DNA from: Mycobacteriales bacterium
GTDB taxonomy: Bacteria > Actinomycetota > Actinomycetes > BP-191
DNA length: 64,000 nucleotides
Assembly: GCA_035714365.1 (NCBI GenBank)
Contig: DASTMB010000010.1
Location: 1-64,000 of the forward strand
Reading direction: 5' to 3'
Under the pieces are notes generated by a model, which worked only from the letters and a program-made list of their open reading frames with translations, was not told the origin of the DNA and searched no databases. The position numbers and the translations under genes are program-made. This document shows, in pieces, positions 25,231 through 35,036 of the stretch. The stretch's first letter is position 1, and each line of letters begins with the position of its first letter.

Positions 25231-25970
25231 GCCAGCCCCCAGCGGGTGGGGTCGGCGACGCCGGGGTGGTGGTGGTCGTCGTCGGGCATCCCGCCCGGCG
25301 GCACCGGGCCGTCGTAGCCGATCGTGCCGTCGCCCACGACGACGACGCGGTCGACGAGGTCGGCGAGCGCGCCGAGGTGGTGGCTGACGAGAAGCACGCC
25401 GACGCCGCGTTCCTTGAGCAGCCGCAACGTCCCGGCGAACGCGTCCTGGCTCTCCGCGTCGACGCCCGCCGTCGGCTCGTCGAGCACCAGCACGTCCGGC
25501 TCGCCGGCGAGCGCGCGGGCGATGAGGACGCGTTGCTGCTGGCCGCCGGAGAGCGTCGCGACGACGGCGTCGCGCCGGTGCGCGAGGCCGACCGCCTCGA
25601 CCGCGCCGTCGGCGGCGTGGCGGTCGGCGGCCGACAGCCGCCGCCACCGCGAGACGCGCGGAGTCCGCCCGGACAGCACGACCTCGCGGACGGTGGCGGG
25701 CACGCCGGTGGCGCTGGTGAGGCGTTGCGGGACGTAGCCGACGCGCGACCAGTCGGCGAAGTCGCGGACCGGCACCCCGAACACCCGCAACGTCCCGCCG
25801 GCCAGCGGGTGCAGCCGCAGCAGCGTGCGGACGAGCGTGCTCTTGCCGGAGCCGTTGGCGCCCAGCACCGCGACGAACTCGTCGGCACCGGCCGCGAAGT
25901 CCACGTCGTGCAGCACGGTCGCGCCGCCGAGCACGACCCGGCCGCCGCGGAGGTCGAACGCCGCCGTCAT
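25227..25970 (-). CDS. znuC: Zinc ABC transporter ATPase ZnuC
   Basis: A 247-residue ATPase with Walker A GANGSGKSTLV, signature LSGGQQQRVLIARALAG and Walker B VLVLDEPTAGVD. The C terminus ends with PDDDHHHPGVADP, a metal-binding His/Asp cluster common in zinc transport ATPases. Start is the ATG 25970 overlapping the znuA stop (ATGA); a GTG at 25976 would add two residues and is less likely. Confidence 0.93.
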   Translation of the reverse strand: MTAAFDLRGGRVVLGGATVLHDVDFAAGADEFVAVLGANGSGKSTLVRTLLRLHPLAGGTLRVFGVPVRDFADWSRVGYVPQRLTSATGVPATVREVVLSGRTPRVSRWRRLSAADRHAADGAVEAVGLAHRRDAVVATLSGGQQQRVLIARALAGEPDVLVLDEPTAGVDAESQDAFAGTLRLLKERGVGVLLVSHHLGALADLVDRVVVVGDGTIGYDGPVPPGGMPDDDHHHPGVADPTRWGLA

Positions 25971-26824
25971 GCGCACCCCAGCTCGCGGCGCAGCGTCGCG
26001 ACGTCGCGGCGCAGCACCGAGAAGTAGTCGTCGCCGCCGCGCACGCCCTCGACCGGGTCGAGCACGGCGACGCGGGCGCCGGTCTCGCGGGCGACCGTGT
26101 CGGCGACCTTCGGCGACACCAGCGCCTCCGCGAAGATCGTGCGCACGCCGTGCGCGCGGACGTACCCCGCGATCTCGGCCAGCCGCCGCGGCGACGGCTC
26201 GGCGTCGGGCGTGACGCCGGCGATGCCGGTCTGGGTCAGCCCGTACCGGGCCGCGAACTGCCCGAAGGCCGCGTGCCCGGTGACGATCTCGCGGCGCTCG
26301 CAGCGGCCGAGCGCGGCGGCCGTCTCGGCGTGCAGCGCGCGGAGCCGCCCGGCCAGCGCGGCGGCGTTGGCGCGGTACGTCGCCGCCCCCTCGGCGTCGC
26401 GACGGGCGAGGACGTCGGCGACCCGGCCGGCCAGGTCGGCCATCCGCACCGGGTCCAGCCAGACGTGCGGGTCGCCGGCCGGCGCGCCCGGCGCGGGCGT
26501 CCCGGCGCTGCCCGCGTCGAGCGTGCGCCGGCGCGGCGCCGCGTCGTCCAGCGCGGGCTGGAGCCCGCGCACGAGCAGCACGACGTCGGCCTCGCCGACC
26601 AGCCCGACCTGCGCGGCGGTCAGCTCGACGTCGTGCGGCTCGGCGCCGCTGGGCGTGAGGTCGGTGACGTCGGCGAGCGGGCCGCCGACCTCGCGCGCGA
26701 CGAACGCGAGCGGGTACAGCCCGGCCACCACCCGCACCCGGGCCCCGGCGGCGACGGCGCCGCCGCGCACGCAGCCGCCCGCCGCCAGCAGGCAGCAGGC
26801 GAGGAGGGGCAGCGTCCGGTGCAC
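25967..26824 (-). CDS. znuA: Zinc-binding lipoprotein ZnuA
   Basis: A 285-residue cluster A-I metal-binding protein. Start GTG 26824 is chosen because the longer frame to 26860 would overlap the Zur box. A lipobox ends AGGC (Cys18). Likely metal ligands lie in AEPHDVEL, TGHAAFGQFA and IFAEALVSPKVAD, and GDPHVWLDPVRM is a typical family stretch. There is no His-rich loop of the type seen in some ZnuA proteins. It captures zinc outside the membrane for ZnuB/ZnuC. Confidence 0.9.
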   Translation of the reverse strand: MHRTLPLLACCLLAAGGCVRGGAVAAGARVRVVAGLYPLAFVAREVGGPLADVTDLTPSGAEPHDVELTAAQVGLVGEADVVLLVRGLQPALDDAAPRRRTLDAGSAGTPAPGAPAGDPHVWLDPVRMADLAGRVADVLARRDAEGAATYRANAAALAGRLRALHAETAAALGRCERREIVTGHAAFGQFAARYGLTQTGIAGVTPDAEPSPRRLAEIAGYVRAHGVRTIFAEALVSPKVADTVARETGARVAVLDPVEGVRGGDDYFSVLRRDVATLRRELGCA

Positions 26825-26844
26825 GCGCCGATCCTCACCCGAAA

Positions 26845-26859
26845 TGAAAATCATTGTCA
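26845..26859 (-). promoter_or_regulatory. Zur box upstream of znuA
   Basis: TGAAAATCATTGTCA on the plus strand is a near-perfect 15-bp palindrome (one mismatched pair) that closely matches the AT-rich Zur consensus known in actinobacteria (TGAAAATGATTTTCA type). It ends 21 bases before the znuA GTG, over the likely -10 region, so zinc-bound Zur would block transcription. It stands out against the surrounding GC-rich sequence. Confidence 0.88.
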
Positions 26860-26984
26860 ACTAGGGTGGCGGCACCGCCACGCTCCCGTGGCGGCCCCGG
26901 CAGGAGATCGGCCCCCGACGCCGAAGTGAACGATCTCCGGCGCGCTCACCGTGGGCGCGCGTCCCAGCGGGGGGGTGGCCGCAC

Positions 26985-28802
26985 ATGCGGCTCAAGGCTG
27001 TTGTCGTCGCCGCGGCTCTGGTCGCGGGTGTCCCTGCGTTCGCTCACGGCGCGCCGCCGCGCGCCCACGACCGTGCCGCGAAGCGCGCCGCCTGGGCCAA
27101 GGCCCGCGACGAGCTGGCGCGGCACCTGCCGCTCGACCCGGCCACGGTGGCCGCCACGGCGCACCTGGCCGGCGCCGCGGCCTCCGACGGCGAGGACTAC
27201 GCGTACCTCACCGACGCCGGCGACCTCGACGGCGACGGTGCCGGCGACCTCGTCGACGTCCGCGAGCACCTGACCATGGACCAGGCGGGCAACATCCACG
27301 ACACGGTGCGGCTCGAGGCCCACCGCGGCCGCGACGGCGCGGCGTTGTGGTCGGCCTCGGCGCCCGAGGCCACCTGGGTGTACCCGGTGTTCGCGCCGGT
27401 CGGCCTCGACGGCAAGCCCGGTGTCCTCGTCGTCGCGTACGACGACAAGGGCGCCGACGCGCAGCTCGCGTTCGCGGGCGCGGCCCGGCTCACGATCACG
27501 GCGTACGACGGCAAGGGCACGCTGGTGTGGGCCAAGACCGTCGCCGGCGCGGTCGGCGTCGGCCCCACCGGCTACACCGGCACGGGCGAGGTCGGCGTCG
27601 GCGGCATCGGCCAGGTCGTCCCCGGGGGCGGCACCGACGTGCTGCTCCAGACGTGGACCACGGAGGACTTCTCCGACCCGACGTACACCGTGTACCAGGC
27701 GCGTTCGCACATGCAGCTCACCGTCATCGACGGCGCCACCGGCGTCGAGCGGCCGTTCGGGCCCGGCTACGTCAGCGAGTCGTACGAGCTCTGGGCCGAC
27801 GTCGTGGGCGACATGGACAAGGACGGCACCGCCGACGTCGCCGTCGTCAGCATCACCGCGGACAAGCACGTGCTCACCCTCGTCCACGGCGCCACCGGCC
27901 TCCCGATCGGCACGCCCGCGGGCCTGCCCGAGGGCGACTACTGGCGCCTGCGGGCGCTGCCGGACGTGACCGGCGACGGCGCCGCCGACCTCGCCGCCGT
28001 CGTCGAGTCGTGGGGCTGGGTCGTCGTCGACTCGCCGTCGGCCGCGTCGGCGAAGGGCGCGCCCGGCACCAAGATCGCACTGATCGACGCCGGCAAGCTC
28101 AAGGTCGCGTGGACCAAGGCCGCCGAGCGCGTCTACGCGATCGGCAACGCCGACGGCAAGGCCGGCAGCGAGGTCGTGCTCGGCTCCTACGCGGACCACG
28201 CGTTCGGTTTCACCGCCGCCGCCTACACCGGCTCCGGCAAGCGGCTCTGGTCGGTCACCCGCACGCTGTCCACCGCCGGCCTCGGCGAGCCCGACGACGG
28301 GGCGAACTACTGGGCCGCCACGACCGACGTGCACGGCGACGGGGTCGCCGACATGGCGTTCACGCTGTTCCTCAGCCACGGCAAGCGCGAGCGCCGCGAC
28401 GAGGGCGTCATCAACGGCCGCACCGGCCGCGTCGTCCGCGACCCGGCGAAGGACCTGACCCTGACCGACGTCCCGCTCGACGGCAAGGGCTCCGACGCGT
28501 TCACGCACTCCTACGGCGGCGGCGTCACGACCATCGCCGCCTGGCGCGGCGACAAGGCGCAGCGGCTCTGGCAGGTGTCGTACGCCGGCGGCGTGCCGTA
28601 CTACGCGTTCGGCACGCACCTCGACAAGGACCGCTGCGGCGAGCTGGTCGTCTCCGGCTGGTCGCCGGCGGGCTTCACCGACGTGGTGCTGTCGGGGAAG
28701 AACGGCAAGCCGCTGTGGGGCGTCACCCGCGCCGGCGACGCGGCCGGCAAGGTCGTGCACCCGGCGGTGCGCTCCGCGAAGCAGTACGCGCGCACCTGCT
28801 AG
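26985..28802 (+). CDS. Secreted FG-GAP/VCBS repeat protein
   Basis: A 605-residue secreted protein with a signal peptide ending FAHGA. It contains several Ca-binding FG-GAP-like motifs: DLDGDGAGDLVDV, DMDKDGTADVAVV, DVTGDGAADLAAV and DVHGDGVADMAF, spaced through an integrin-alpha-like beta-propeller. The C terminus has a Cys pair (LDKDRCGELV and ARTC). Such proteins are usually adhesive or bind carbohydrates or proteins outside the cell; the partner is unknown. It is transcribed divergently from the zinc operon. Confidence 0.85.
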   Translation: MRLKAVVVAAALVAGVPAFAHGAPPRAHDRAAKRAAWAKARDELARHLPLDPATVAATAHLAGAAASDGEDYAYLTDAGDLDGDGAGDLVDVREHLTMDQAGNIHDTVRLEAHRGRDGAALWSASAPEATWVYPVFAPVGLDGKPGVLVVAYDDKGADAQLAFAGAARLTITAYDGKGTLVWAKTVAGAVGVGPTGYTGTGEVGVGGIGQVVPGGGTDVLLQTWTTEDFSDPTYTVYQARSHMQLTVIDGATGVERPFGPGYVSESYELWADVVGDMDKDGTADVAVVSITADKHVLTLVHGATGLPIGTPAGLPEGDYWRLRALPDVTGDGAADLAAVVESWGWVVVDSPSAASAKGAPGTKIALIDAGKLKVAWTKAAERVYAIGNADGKAGSEVVLGSYADHAFGFTAAAYTGSGKRLWSVTRTLSTAGLGEPDDGANYWAATTDVHGDGVADMAFTLFLSHGKRERRDEGVINGRTGRVVRDPAKDLTLTDVPLDGKGSDAFTHSYGGGVTTIAAWRGDKAQRLWQVSYAGGVPYYAFGTHLDKDRCGELVVSGWSPAGFTDVVLSGKNGKPLWGVTRAGDAAGKVVHPAVRSAKQYARTC

Positions 28803-28835
28803 CTCCGGCGACGGGCAGGCCCGCCGCGGTGACCG

Positions 28836-30464
<1,629 letters not shown>

Positions 30465-30516
30465 TCACGACGACGCTAGCACCGGACCGGACAACGGGAG
30501 AGAGGGAGGAAGGCGG

Positions 30517-30592
30517 TAGGCGGTGGGGGTCCCGCGACTAAAGGGAGCGCGCGCGCAGCGCGCGCGGAATCTAGCGGGAGCCCCACCGCCTA
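30517..30592. terminator. Large two-level stem-loop with ACTAAAGG motif
   Basis: Arms TAGGCGGTGGGGGTCCCGC (30517-30535) and GCGGGAGCCCCACCGCCTA (30574-30592) pair over 18 of 19 positions. Inside, GACTAAAGGGAGC lies on one side and CTA on the other. Between them sits a second perfect hairpin, GCGCGCGCG about a single A (30547-30566). It lies between the DUF4307 stop and the greA start, so a terminator is the simplest reading. The same internal motif occurs in the hairpin at 61978-62051. Confidence 0.75.
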
Positions 30593-30609
30593 GCGGCTGA
30601 CAGGCGGCG

Positions 30610-30999
30610 CTACCGGGTCCGCGTGATGACGCACGTCGCGACGGAGGCGTTCGTCGCGCGCTGGCCGGTCGGGACCGTCACGGTGTGCGTCGTCGTGCGC
30701 TGCCCCGGGGAGGGGCCGATGCGGATGCCGACCAGGCGGTCGACGATCTCGCGGTCCGGCCCGGTGGCGGTGACCGAGCACTCGGCCGACGCCAGCGGCG
30801 CCTTCGTCACCTCGAACGTCACCACCACCTGCGTCGGGCTCGTCGCCTGCACGGTGAGGGTCCGGAACGAGATGTCCGGCGTCTTGCTGGGCAGGAGGAC
30901 GACGACGAGGCCGACGGCGAGGACGAGGGCGCCGAGTCCGACGGCGACGTACTTGGCGAGGGTGCTCCGCTGGTCGTCGGGGACGGCTTCCGCGCTCAC
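30610..30999 (-). CDS. DUF4307 single-pass membrane protein
   Basis: A 129-residue protein (GTG start at 30999) with one N-terminal transmembrane helix ([20 protein letters not shown]) and an extracellular domain of about 85 residues resembling a small beta-sandwich ([16 protein letters not shown] ... [13 protein letters not shown]). It has two cysteines (SAEC and VATC). This matches actinobacterial DUF4307, found next to greA and mca in mycobacteria. Function unknown. Confidence 0.82.
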   Translation of the reverse strand: MSAEAVPDDQRSTLAKYVAVGLGALVLAVGLVVVLLPSKTPDISFRTLTVQATSPTQVVVTFEVTKAPLASAECSVTATGPDREIVDRLVGIRIGPSPGQRTTTHTVTVPTGQRATNASVATCVITRTR

Positions 31000-31056
31000 G
31001 TGTCGCAGTATCCCGGCACAATGGTCGTCCCTGCGAAACCGATGGAGGAGGCGCCG

Positions 31057-31977
31057 ATGCCGGCCGTTGGCCCCGACGGCGAACGCCTGCGGCTCATGGC
31101 CGTGCACGCCCACCCCGACGACGAGTCGAGCAAGGGTGCGGCGACGATGGCGCGGTACGCCCGGGAGGGCGTGGACGTGCTGGTCGTCACGTGCACGGGT
31201 GGCGAGGCGGGCGACATCCTCAACCCGGCGATGGACCGGCCGGAGATCGTGGCGGACCTGGCGGCGGTGCGCCGCCAGGAGCTGGTGAAGGCGGTCAACA
31301 TCCTGGGCGTGCGCCAGGTGGACCTGGGGTTCGTCGACTCCGGGCTGCCGCAGCGGCCGGAGGGCGCGCCGGACGACTACGAGCTGCCGCCGCTGGACGC
31401 GGGGTGCTTCGCGATGCAGCCGCCGGAGGTGACGGCGCGGGCGCTGGTGGAGGTCGTGCGCCGGGAGCGGCCGCACGTGATCATCACCTACGACGAGAAC
31501 GGCGGGTACCCGCACCCCGACCACATCGCCTGCCACCAGGTGTCGGTGGCGGCGTTCGAGCAGGCGGGGGACCCGGAGCGGTTCCCGGACGCGGGCGAGC
31601 CGTGGCAGCCGTCGAAGCTGTACTACGTCCACGGCTGGCACTACGACAAGCTGAGGGCGATCCACGACGCGCTGCTGGAGCGCGGTCTGGAGTCGCCGTA
31701 CGGCGAGTGGCTGGAGAGCTGGGTCCGCGACCCGCAGGACGAGCGCCGGGTGACGACGCGGGTGCCGTGCGGCGAGTTCTTCGCGCTGCGCAACGAGGCG
31801 CTGATCGCGCACGCCACGCAGGTCGACCCGGAGGGGTCGTGGTTCGCGGTGCCGCTGGACCTCCAGCGGGAGGTCTGGCCGACGGAGGACTACGAGCTGG
31901 CCCGGTCGCTGGTGGACACCGAGCTGCCGGAGGACGACCTGTTCGCGGGTCTGCGCGAGCCGAGCCGGGCGGGCTGA
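31057..31977 (+). CDS. mca: Mycothiol S-conjugate amidase
   Basis: A 306-residue zinc amidase that cleaves mycothiol-toxin conjugates, releasing mercapturates and GlcN-Ins. The deacetylase zinc motif [13 protein letters not shown] (His, Asp) and HPDHIACHQ (third ligand His) are clear, and [12 protein letters not shown] is typical of Mca/MshB. I chose the ATG 31057 because GGAGGAGG lies at 31044-31051 and the known family starts just before [12 protein letters not shown]; in-frame ATGs exist at 31021 and 31042. Mca shows that this organism uses mycothiol, which supports an actinobacterial source. Confidence 0.95.
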   Translation: MPAVGPDGERLRLMAVHAHPDDESSKGAATMARYAREGVDVLVVTCTGGEAGDILNPAMDRPEIVADLAAVRRQELVKAVNILGVRQVDLGFVDSGLPQRPEGAPDDYELPPLDAGCFAMQPPEVTARALVEVVRRERPHVIITYDENGGYPHPDHIACHQVSVAAFEQAGDPERFPDAGEPWQPSKLYYVHGWHYDKLRAIHDALLERGLESPYGEWLESWVRDPQDERRVTTRVPCGEFFALRNEALIAHATQVDPEGSWFAVPLDLQREVWPTEDYELARSLVDTELPEDDLFAGLREPSRAG

Positions 31978-31978
31978 G

Positions 31979-32644
31979 GTGACCGCGCGGTGGGCGCGCC
32001 GGGCGGCGGCGTTGCTGCTGGCGGTCGTGGCGGCGTCGGGGCTGGGGTCGTGCGGCGTGGTGCGCGCGGCGGCGCGGACGCAGTCGGCGCTGCGCGAGGC
32101 GGGGTACCGCGCGACGGGCGTGACGTTCCGGTCGGGTTCGGGCGGCGACGTGCTGGTGGTGACGTGGCGGCCGCGGGCGCGGACGGAGGAGGCGCTGCGC
32201 GAGGAGTCGCTGGGCGCGGCGCGCGTGGTGTGGGAGAAGGCGCCGGTGCGCTTCGACGGGCTGGAGCTGCTGGCGCGTGGTGTCGACCTGCCGGGGTTCG
32301 GCGACGAGAGCGCCGACTTCTACGACCGCGCGGAGCTGGAGGGGCGGTTCGGGCCGCGGCCGGCGGGGCTGGACGACCGCGGGCCGGGGGAGCTGCTCGG
32401 CCTGCGCGGCATCCTCGTCACGGTGCTGGTGGCCGGCCTGCTCAGCGTCGCGGGGACGGTGCTGGCGGTCGTGCTGATCCTGCGCGCCCGGCGCCGCCGC
32501 CCGCCGGCACCGGCGTACGGCGGGTGGCCGGCGCAGGCGTGGCCGCCGCGGCCGGGCCCGCCGCAGCCGGGCCCACCGCAGCCGGGCCCGCCGCTGCCGC
32601 CGCCCGGCCCGCCGGACGACCCCTGGCGACCGCCGCCCGCCTGA
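31979..32644 (+). CDS. Lipoprotein with C-terminal TM and Pro-rich tail
   Basis: A 221-residue protein, start GTG 31979 one base after the mca stop. N-terminal signal ends in LGSC (Cys25), a good lipobox. A mixed domain of about 110 residues follows, then a transmembrane helix (GILVTVLVAGLLSVAGTVLAVV), a poly-Arg stop-transfer and a tail of repeated Pro-Gly-Pro units (GPPQPGPPQPGPP). The tail would be cytoplasmic. It is in the mca operon; M. tuberculosis has an unknown protein in this position. Function unknown. Confidence 0.65.
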   Translation: MTARWARRAAALLLAVVAASGLGSCGVVRAAARTQSALREAGYRATGVTFRSGSGGDVLVVTWRPRARTEEALREESLGAARVVWEKAPVRFDGLELLARGVDLPGFGDESADFYDRAELEGRFGPRPAGLDDRGPGELLGLRGILVTVLVAGLLSVAGTVLAVVLILRARRRRPPAPAYGGWPAQAWPPRPGPPQPGPPQPGPPLPPPGPPDDPWRPPPA

Positions 32645-32662
32645 ACCACTACGCTGCCCGCC

Positions 32663-33535
32663 ATGCGGGGGCGAGGACTCGTGGCGGACGCGGCGTTCGC
32701 GGTGGTGCTCGCGTTCAGCCTGCTCGTGCCGTTGCTGGGGCCGGTGCTGCGGGCGCCGTTGGCGCAGACGGGCAGCGGGTCGAGCTCCACGAGCAGCGGG
32801 TCCAGCTCCACGAGCGGCGGCGGCGGTGGCGGTACCGGCGGTGGCGGCGGCGGCACCGGTACGACCAGCGGCAGCTCCGACTCCAACTCCGGCGGCGGTG
32901 GCGGTGGGGGAGGCGGCCGGGGAGGCGGCGGCGGGGGTGACTCCTCGCGCGACCGCGACTCCGGCTCCGGCTCGGGCTCCGGGTCGGGCTCCGGCTCCGG
33001 GTCGGGGTCGGGTTCCGGCTCGGGCACCTCGAACACCGGCGACTCCGACCCCGGCGGCTCCGACAGCGACGAGTCGTCCGAGCCGGACCCCGAGCCGTCG
33101 ACGTCGCCGCCGGCCACCGGCCCGCCGGACCGGTCGGCGGGCCCGAGCGGCAGCCAGAGCCCGGGGGCGACCGCGACCCGCGCCCCGCGCGGCAACGGCG
33201 GCTCCGGCACCTCCGACGACGGCTGCGGCACCTCCGACGGCAACGGCACCTCCGACGGCACGTCGAACTGCTTCGACTCCGACACCGACCCCGGCCAGGG
33301 CGGGGACGCCGACATCGACGACACCGGCGGCGGCTCCGGCGCCTCCTCCGGCGACCGCGACACCGCGCCCGGCGCCACCCCCGCGCCGGCCGAGCGCCGC
33401 AACCGGGCGCCGTTCACGCTGCTCGCGGCGCTGGTGCTGGTCGCGGTCATCGCGGGCGTCGGCTACGTGCTCGGCCGGCGGCGCCGCCCGCCGGAGCAGC
33501 CGGCCCCGCCGCCGCGGCAGGGATGGGACCGGTGA
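32663..33535 (+). CDS. Secreted low-complexity Ser/Gly protein, membrane-anchored
   Basis: A 290-residue protein with an N-terminal hydrophobic signal (ADAAFAVVLAFSLLVPLLGP), about 220 residues of Ser/Gly/Asp-rich low-complexity sequence with alternating GSGSGS, SSTSSG and GGGGG blocks, a transmembrane segment (FTLLAALVLVAVIAGVGYVLG) and a basic tail. It contains two isolated cysteines (DDGC and SNC). The reading frame is supported by the signal and anchor at the two ends. There is no LPXTG. It may be a flexible cell-wall spacer; it could also be glycosylated on its Ser/Thr. Confidence 0.6.
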   Translation: MRGRGLVADAAFAVVLAFSLLVPLLGPVLRAPLAQTGSGSSSTSSGSSSTSGGGGGGTGGGGGGTGTTSGSSDSNSGGGGGGGGGRGGGGGGDSSRDRDSGSGSGSGSGSGSGSGSGSGSGTSNTGDSDPGGSDSDESSEPDPEPSTSPPATGPPDRSAGPSGSQSPGATATRAPRGNGGSGTSDDGCGTSDGNGTSDGTSNCFDSDTDPGQGGDADIDDTGGGSGASSGDRDTAPGATPAPAERRNRAPFTLLAALVLVAVIAGVGYVLGRRRRPPEQPAPPPRQGWDR

Positions 33536-34197
33536 GGCCGGGGCTGGCGATCTGGCGGCTGGCGCAGGCGAAGCCGGTGCAGTTCGCGACGTGGGCGCTG
33601 GTCGTGGCGGCGTTCGTCGTCGGGTCGCTGCTGCGCGGCGACGGCCGGGTCTGGCCGTACCTGACCGTGGTGCTCGTCTGCACCGCGGTGGGCGCGAGCG
33701 TCGACCGGACGATCGGGTTCAGCGACGCGGCGTTGTGGCTGCTCGTCCTCACCGGGACGCTGCACCTGTGCGGCGGGCTGCTGCCGAACCCGGCCGGGCG
33801 CGGCGTCGCGTACGAGTGGTGGCTGGTGCCGGGGATGCTGCGGTTCGACCAGCTCGTGCACCTGATCGGCTCGGTCAGCGCGACCGTCGTGTCGTGGCAG
33901 ATCGCCGGGTCGTGGCTGGACCTGCGGCGGACGCCGCCGCGCGTGCAGGCGACCATCGCCGCGCTGGCCGGGCTCGGCAAGGGCGCGCTCAACGAGGTGC
34001 TGGAGTTCCTCATCGCGGTGCGGCTGCCGCGCCAGCACGTCGGCGGCTACGAGAACACCGGCTGGGACCTCGTCTTCGACGTCGCCGGCTGCGTCGCGGC
34101 GGCGGCGTTCCTCGTCTGGTCGCGGTCGCCGCGCCGCCCGGTCCGCGACGCCCGCGCGCTCGCCGAGGAGCCGTCAGTCGCCGAGGTCACGGCGTAG
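33532..34197 (+). CDS. YjdF/DUF2238-like membrane protein
   Basis: A 221-residue polytopic membrane protein. Characteristic stretches are FDQLVHLIGSVSATV, GKGALNEVLEFLIAV and GGYENTGWDLVFDVAGC, matching the DUF2238/YjdF group. Five or six spans are visible. I chose GTG 33532, which overlaps the stop of the previous gene (GTGA); an ATG at 33523 is close to the ribosome-binding purines. Its 3' end overlaps the convergent arfB-like gene by 24 bases. Biochemical role is unknown. Confidence 0.8.
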   Translation: MRPGLAIWRLAQAKPVQFATWALVVAAFVVGSLLRGDGRVWPYLTVVLVCTAVGASVDRTIGFSDAALWLLVLTGTLHLCGGLLPNPAGRGVAYEWWLVPGMLRFDQLVHLIGSVSATVVSWQIAGSWLDLRRTPPRVQATIAALAGLGKGALNEVLEFLIAVRLPRQHVGGYENTGWDLVFDVAGCVAAAAFLVWSRSPRRPVRDARALAEEPSVAEVTA

Positions 34198-34605
34198 CCG
34201 CTTCACCTCGCCGCGCCGCTTCTTGTCGTCCAGCCTGGCCTGAACGGCGCCCTTCCCCGGCCTGGTCGGCCGGCGCGGCCGGGGCGGCGCCGCGACCGCC
34301 GCGCGCAACGTCTCGGCGAGACGTTCGCGGGCCAGCTCGCGGTTCTGCCGCTGGCTGCGCCGGTCCGACGCGGTCACGGTGAGCACGCCGTCGACCAGCT
34401 TGCCGGCGAGGCGTTCCAGCGCCCGCGCCCGCAGCGTCTCCGGCAGCGCCGGCGACCGGGCGACGTCGTACGACAGCTCGACGCGGGTGTCGCTCGTGTT
34501 GACGTGCTGGCCGCCGGGGCCGCCCGAGCGCGAGAAGCGTTCGACCAGCTCGGCGGGCGGGATCGTCACCCGCGCCGTCACCCGCAGCGGCTCGTCCACG
34601 CTCAC
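34174..34605 (-). CDS. arfB: ArfB/YaeJ-type peptidyl-tRNA hydrolase
   Basis: A 143-residue class I release-factor-like protein without a codon-recognition domain. GGQ motif is in SRSGGPGGQHVNTSDTRVEL, and a positively charged C-terminal tail (KGAVQARLDDKKRRGEVKRL) would enter the empty mRNA channel of a stalled ribosome. ArfB rescues non-stop ribosomes by hydrolysing peptidyl-tRNA. Start GTG 34605 overlaps the HEPN gene stop (GTGA). It is the third gene of an operon with HEPN and MNT proteins, which is unusual. Confidence 0.9.
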   Translation of the reverse strand: MSVDEPLRVTARVTIPPAELVERFSRSGGPGGQHVNTSDTRVELSYDVARSPALPETLRARALERLAGKLVDGVLTVTASDRRSQRQNRELARERLAETLRAAVAAPPRPRRPTRPGKGAVQARLDDKKRRGEVKRLRRDLGD

Positions 34606-35036
34606 CGCCTCGTCACCTCGCGCGCCGCGGCGACGAGACGTTCGGCCGCCCGCAACGACCGGACCTGCGCGTCGCGACCGATGCCGGCGACGCCGTAGTG
34701 GGACTCGGCCTTGGCGTCGAGCGCCTGCGCGAGGTCGTCGGCCAGCGCCGCCGCCCAGGTGCCGTCGTCGCCCGGCCCGCGCCGCACGGTGCCCAGCATC
34801 CGGACAGCCTGCCGGTGGTCCTCGCCGCGCGGCCGCTCGCCGAGCAGCGCGCCGCAGACCGCGTCGCTCGCCGCGATCGCCGCGAGCACGGCGTTGCCGG
34901 TGGCGACGTGGTCGGCGCCGGGGCCGCCCGCCTCGCGGAGCTGCTTCGCCGCCGCGAGGTACGCCGCCGCGTAGCCGGCCAGCGCCCGCGCGTCCGCCGC
35001 CGAGCACGGCCGGACCCGCCCGCCGCCGCGCGTCAC
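34602..35036 (-). CDS. HEPN-domain protein, possible RNase toxin
   Basis: A 144-residue helical protein coupled to an MNT nucleotidyltransferase gene by GTGA at 35033-35036. Helices such as ADARALAGYAAAYLAAAKQL and SLRAAERLVAAAREV fit the HEPN bundle. A candidate catalytic motif, R-x5-H, occurs in ERPRGEDHRQ, and a second SHYG occurs later. HEPN proteins with this motif are RNases; those paired with MNT can be toxins held inactive by AMPylation. Lack of the canonical Rx4-6HxY means activity should not be assumed. Confidence 0.7.
   Translation of the reverse strand: MTRGGGRVRPCSAADARALAGYAAAYLAAAKQLREAGGPGADHVATGNAVLAAIAASDAVCGALLGERPRGEDHRQAVRMLGTVRRGPGDDGTWAAALADDLAQALDAKAESHYGVAGIGRDAQVRSLRAAERLVAAAREVTRR

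Noticed and set aside
26825-26860. Longer znuA starting with TTG at 26860
   Set aside because: It would place coding sequence over the Zur box and put extra polar residues before the signal peptide.
30517-30592. Insertion sequence or MITE
   Set aside because: No transposase, no target-site duplication visible, and the position after a gene fits a terminator; kept only as a structural element.
32663-33535. Sortase substrate
   Set aside because: The C terminus has a membrane helix and basic tail but no LPXTG-like motif.
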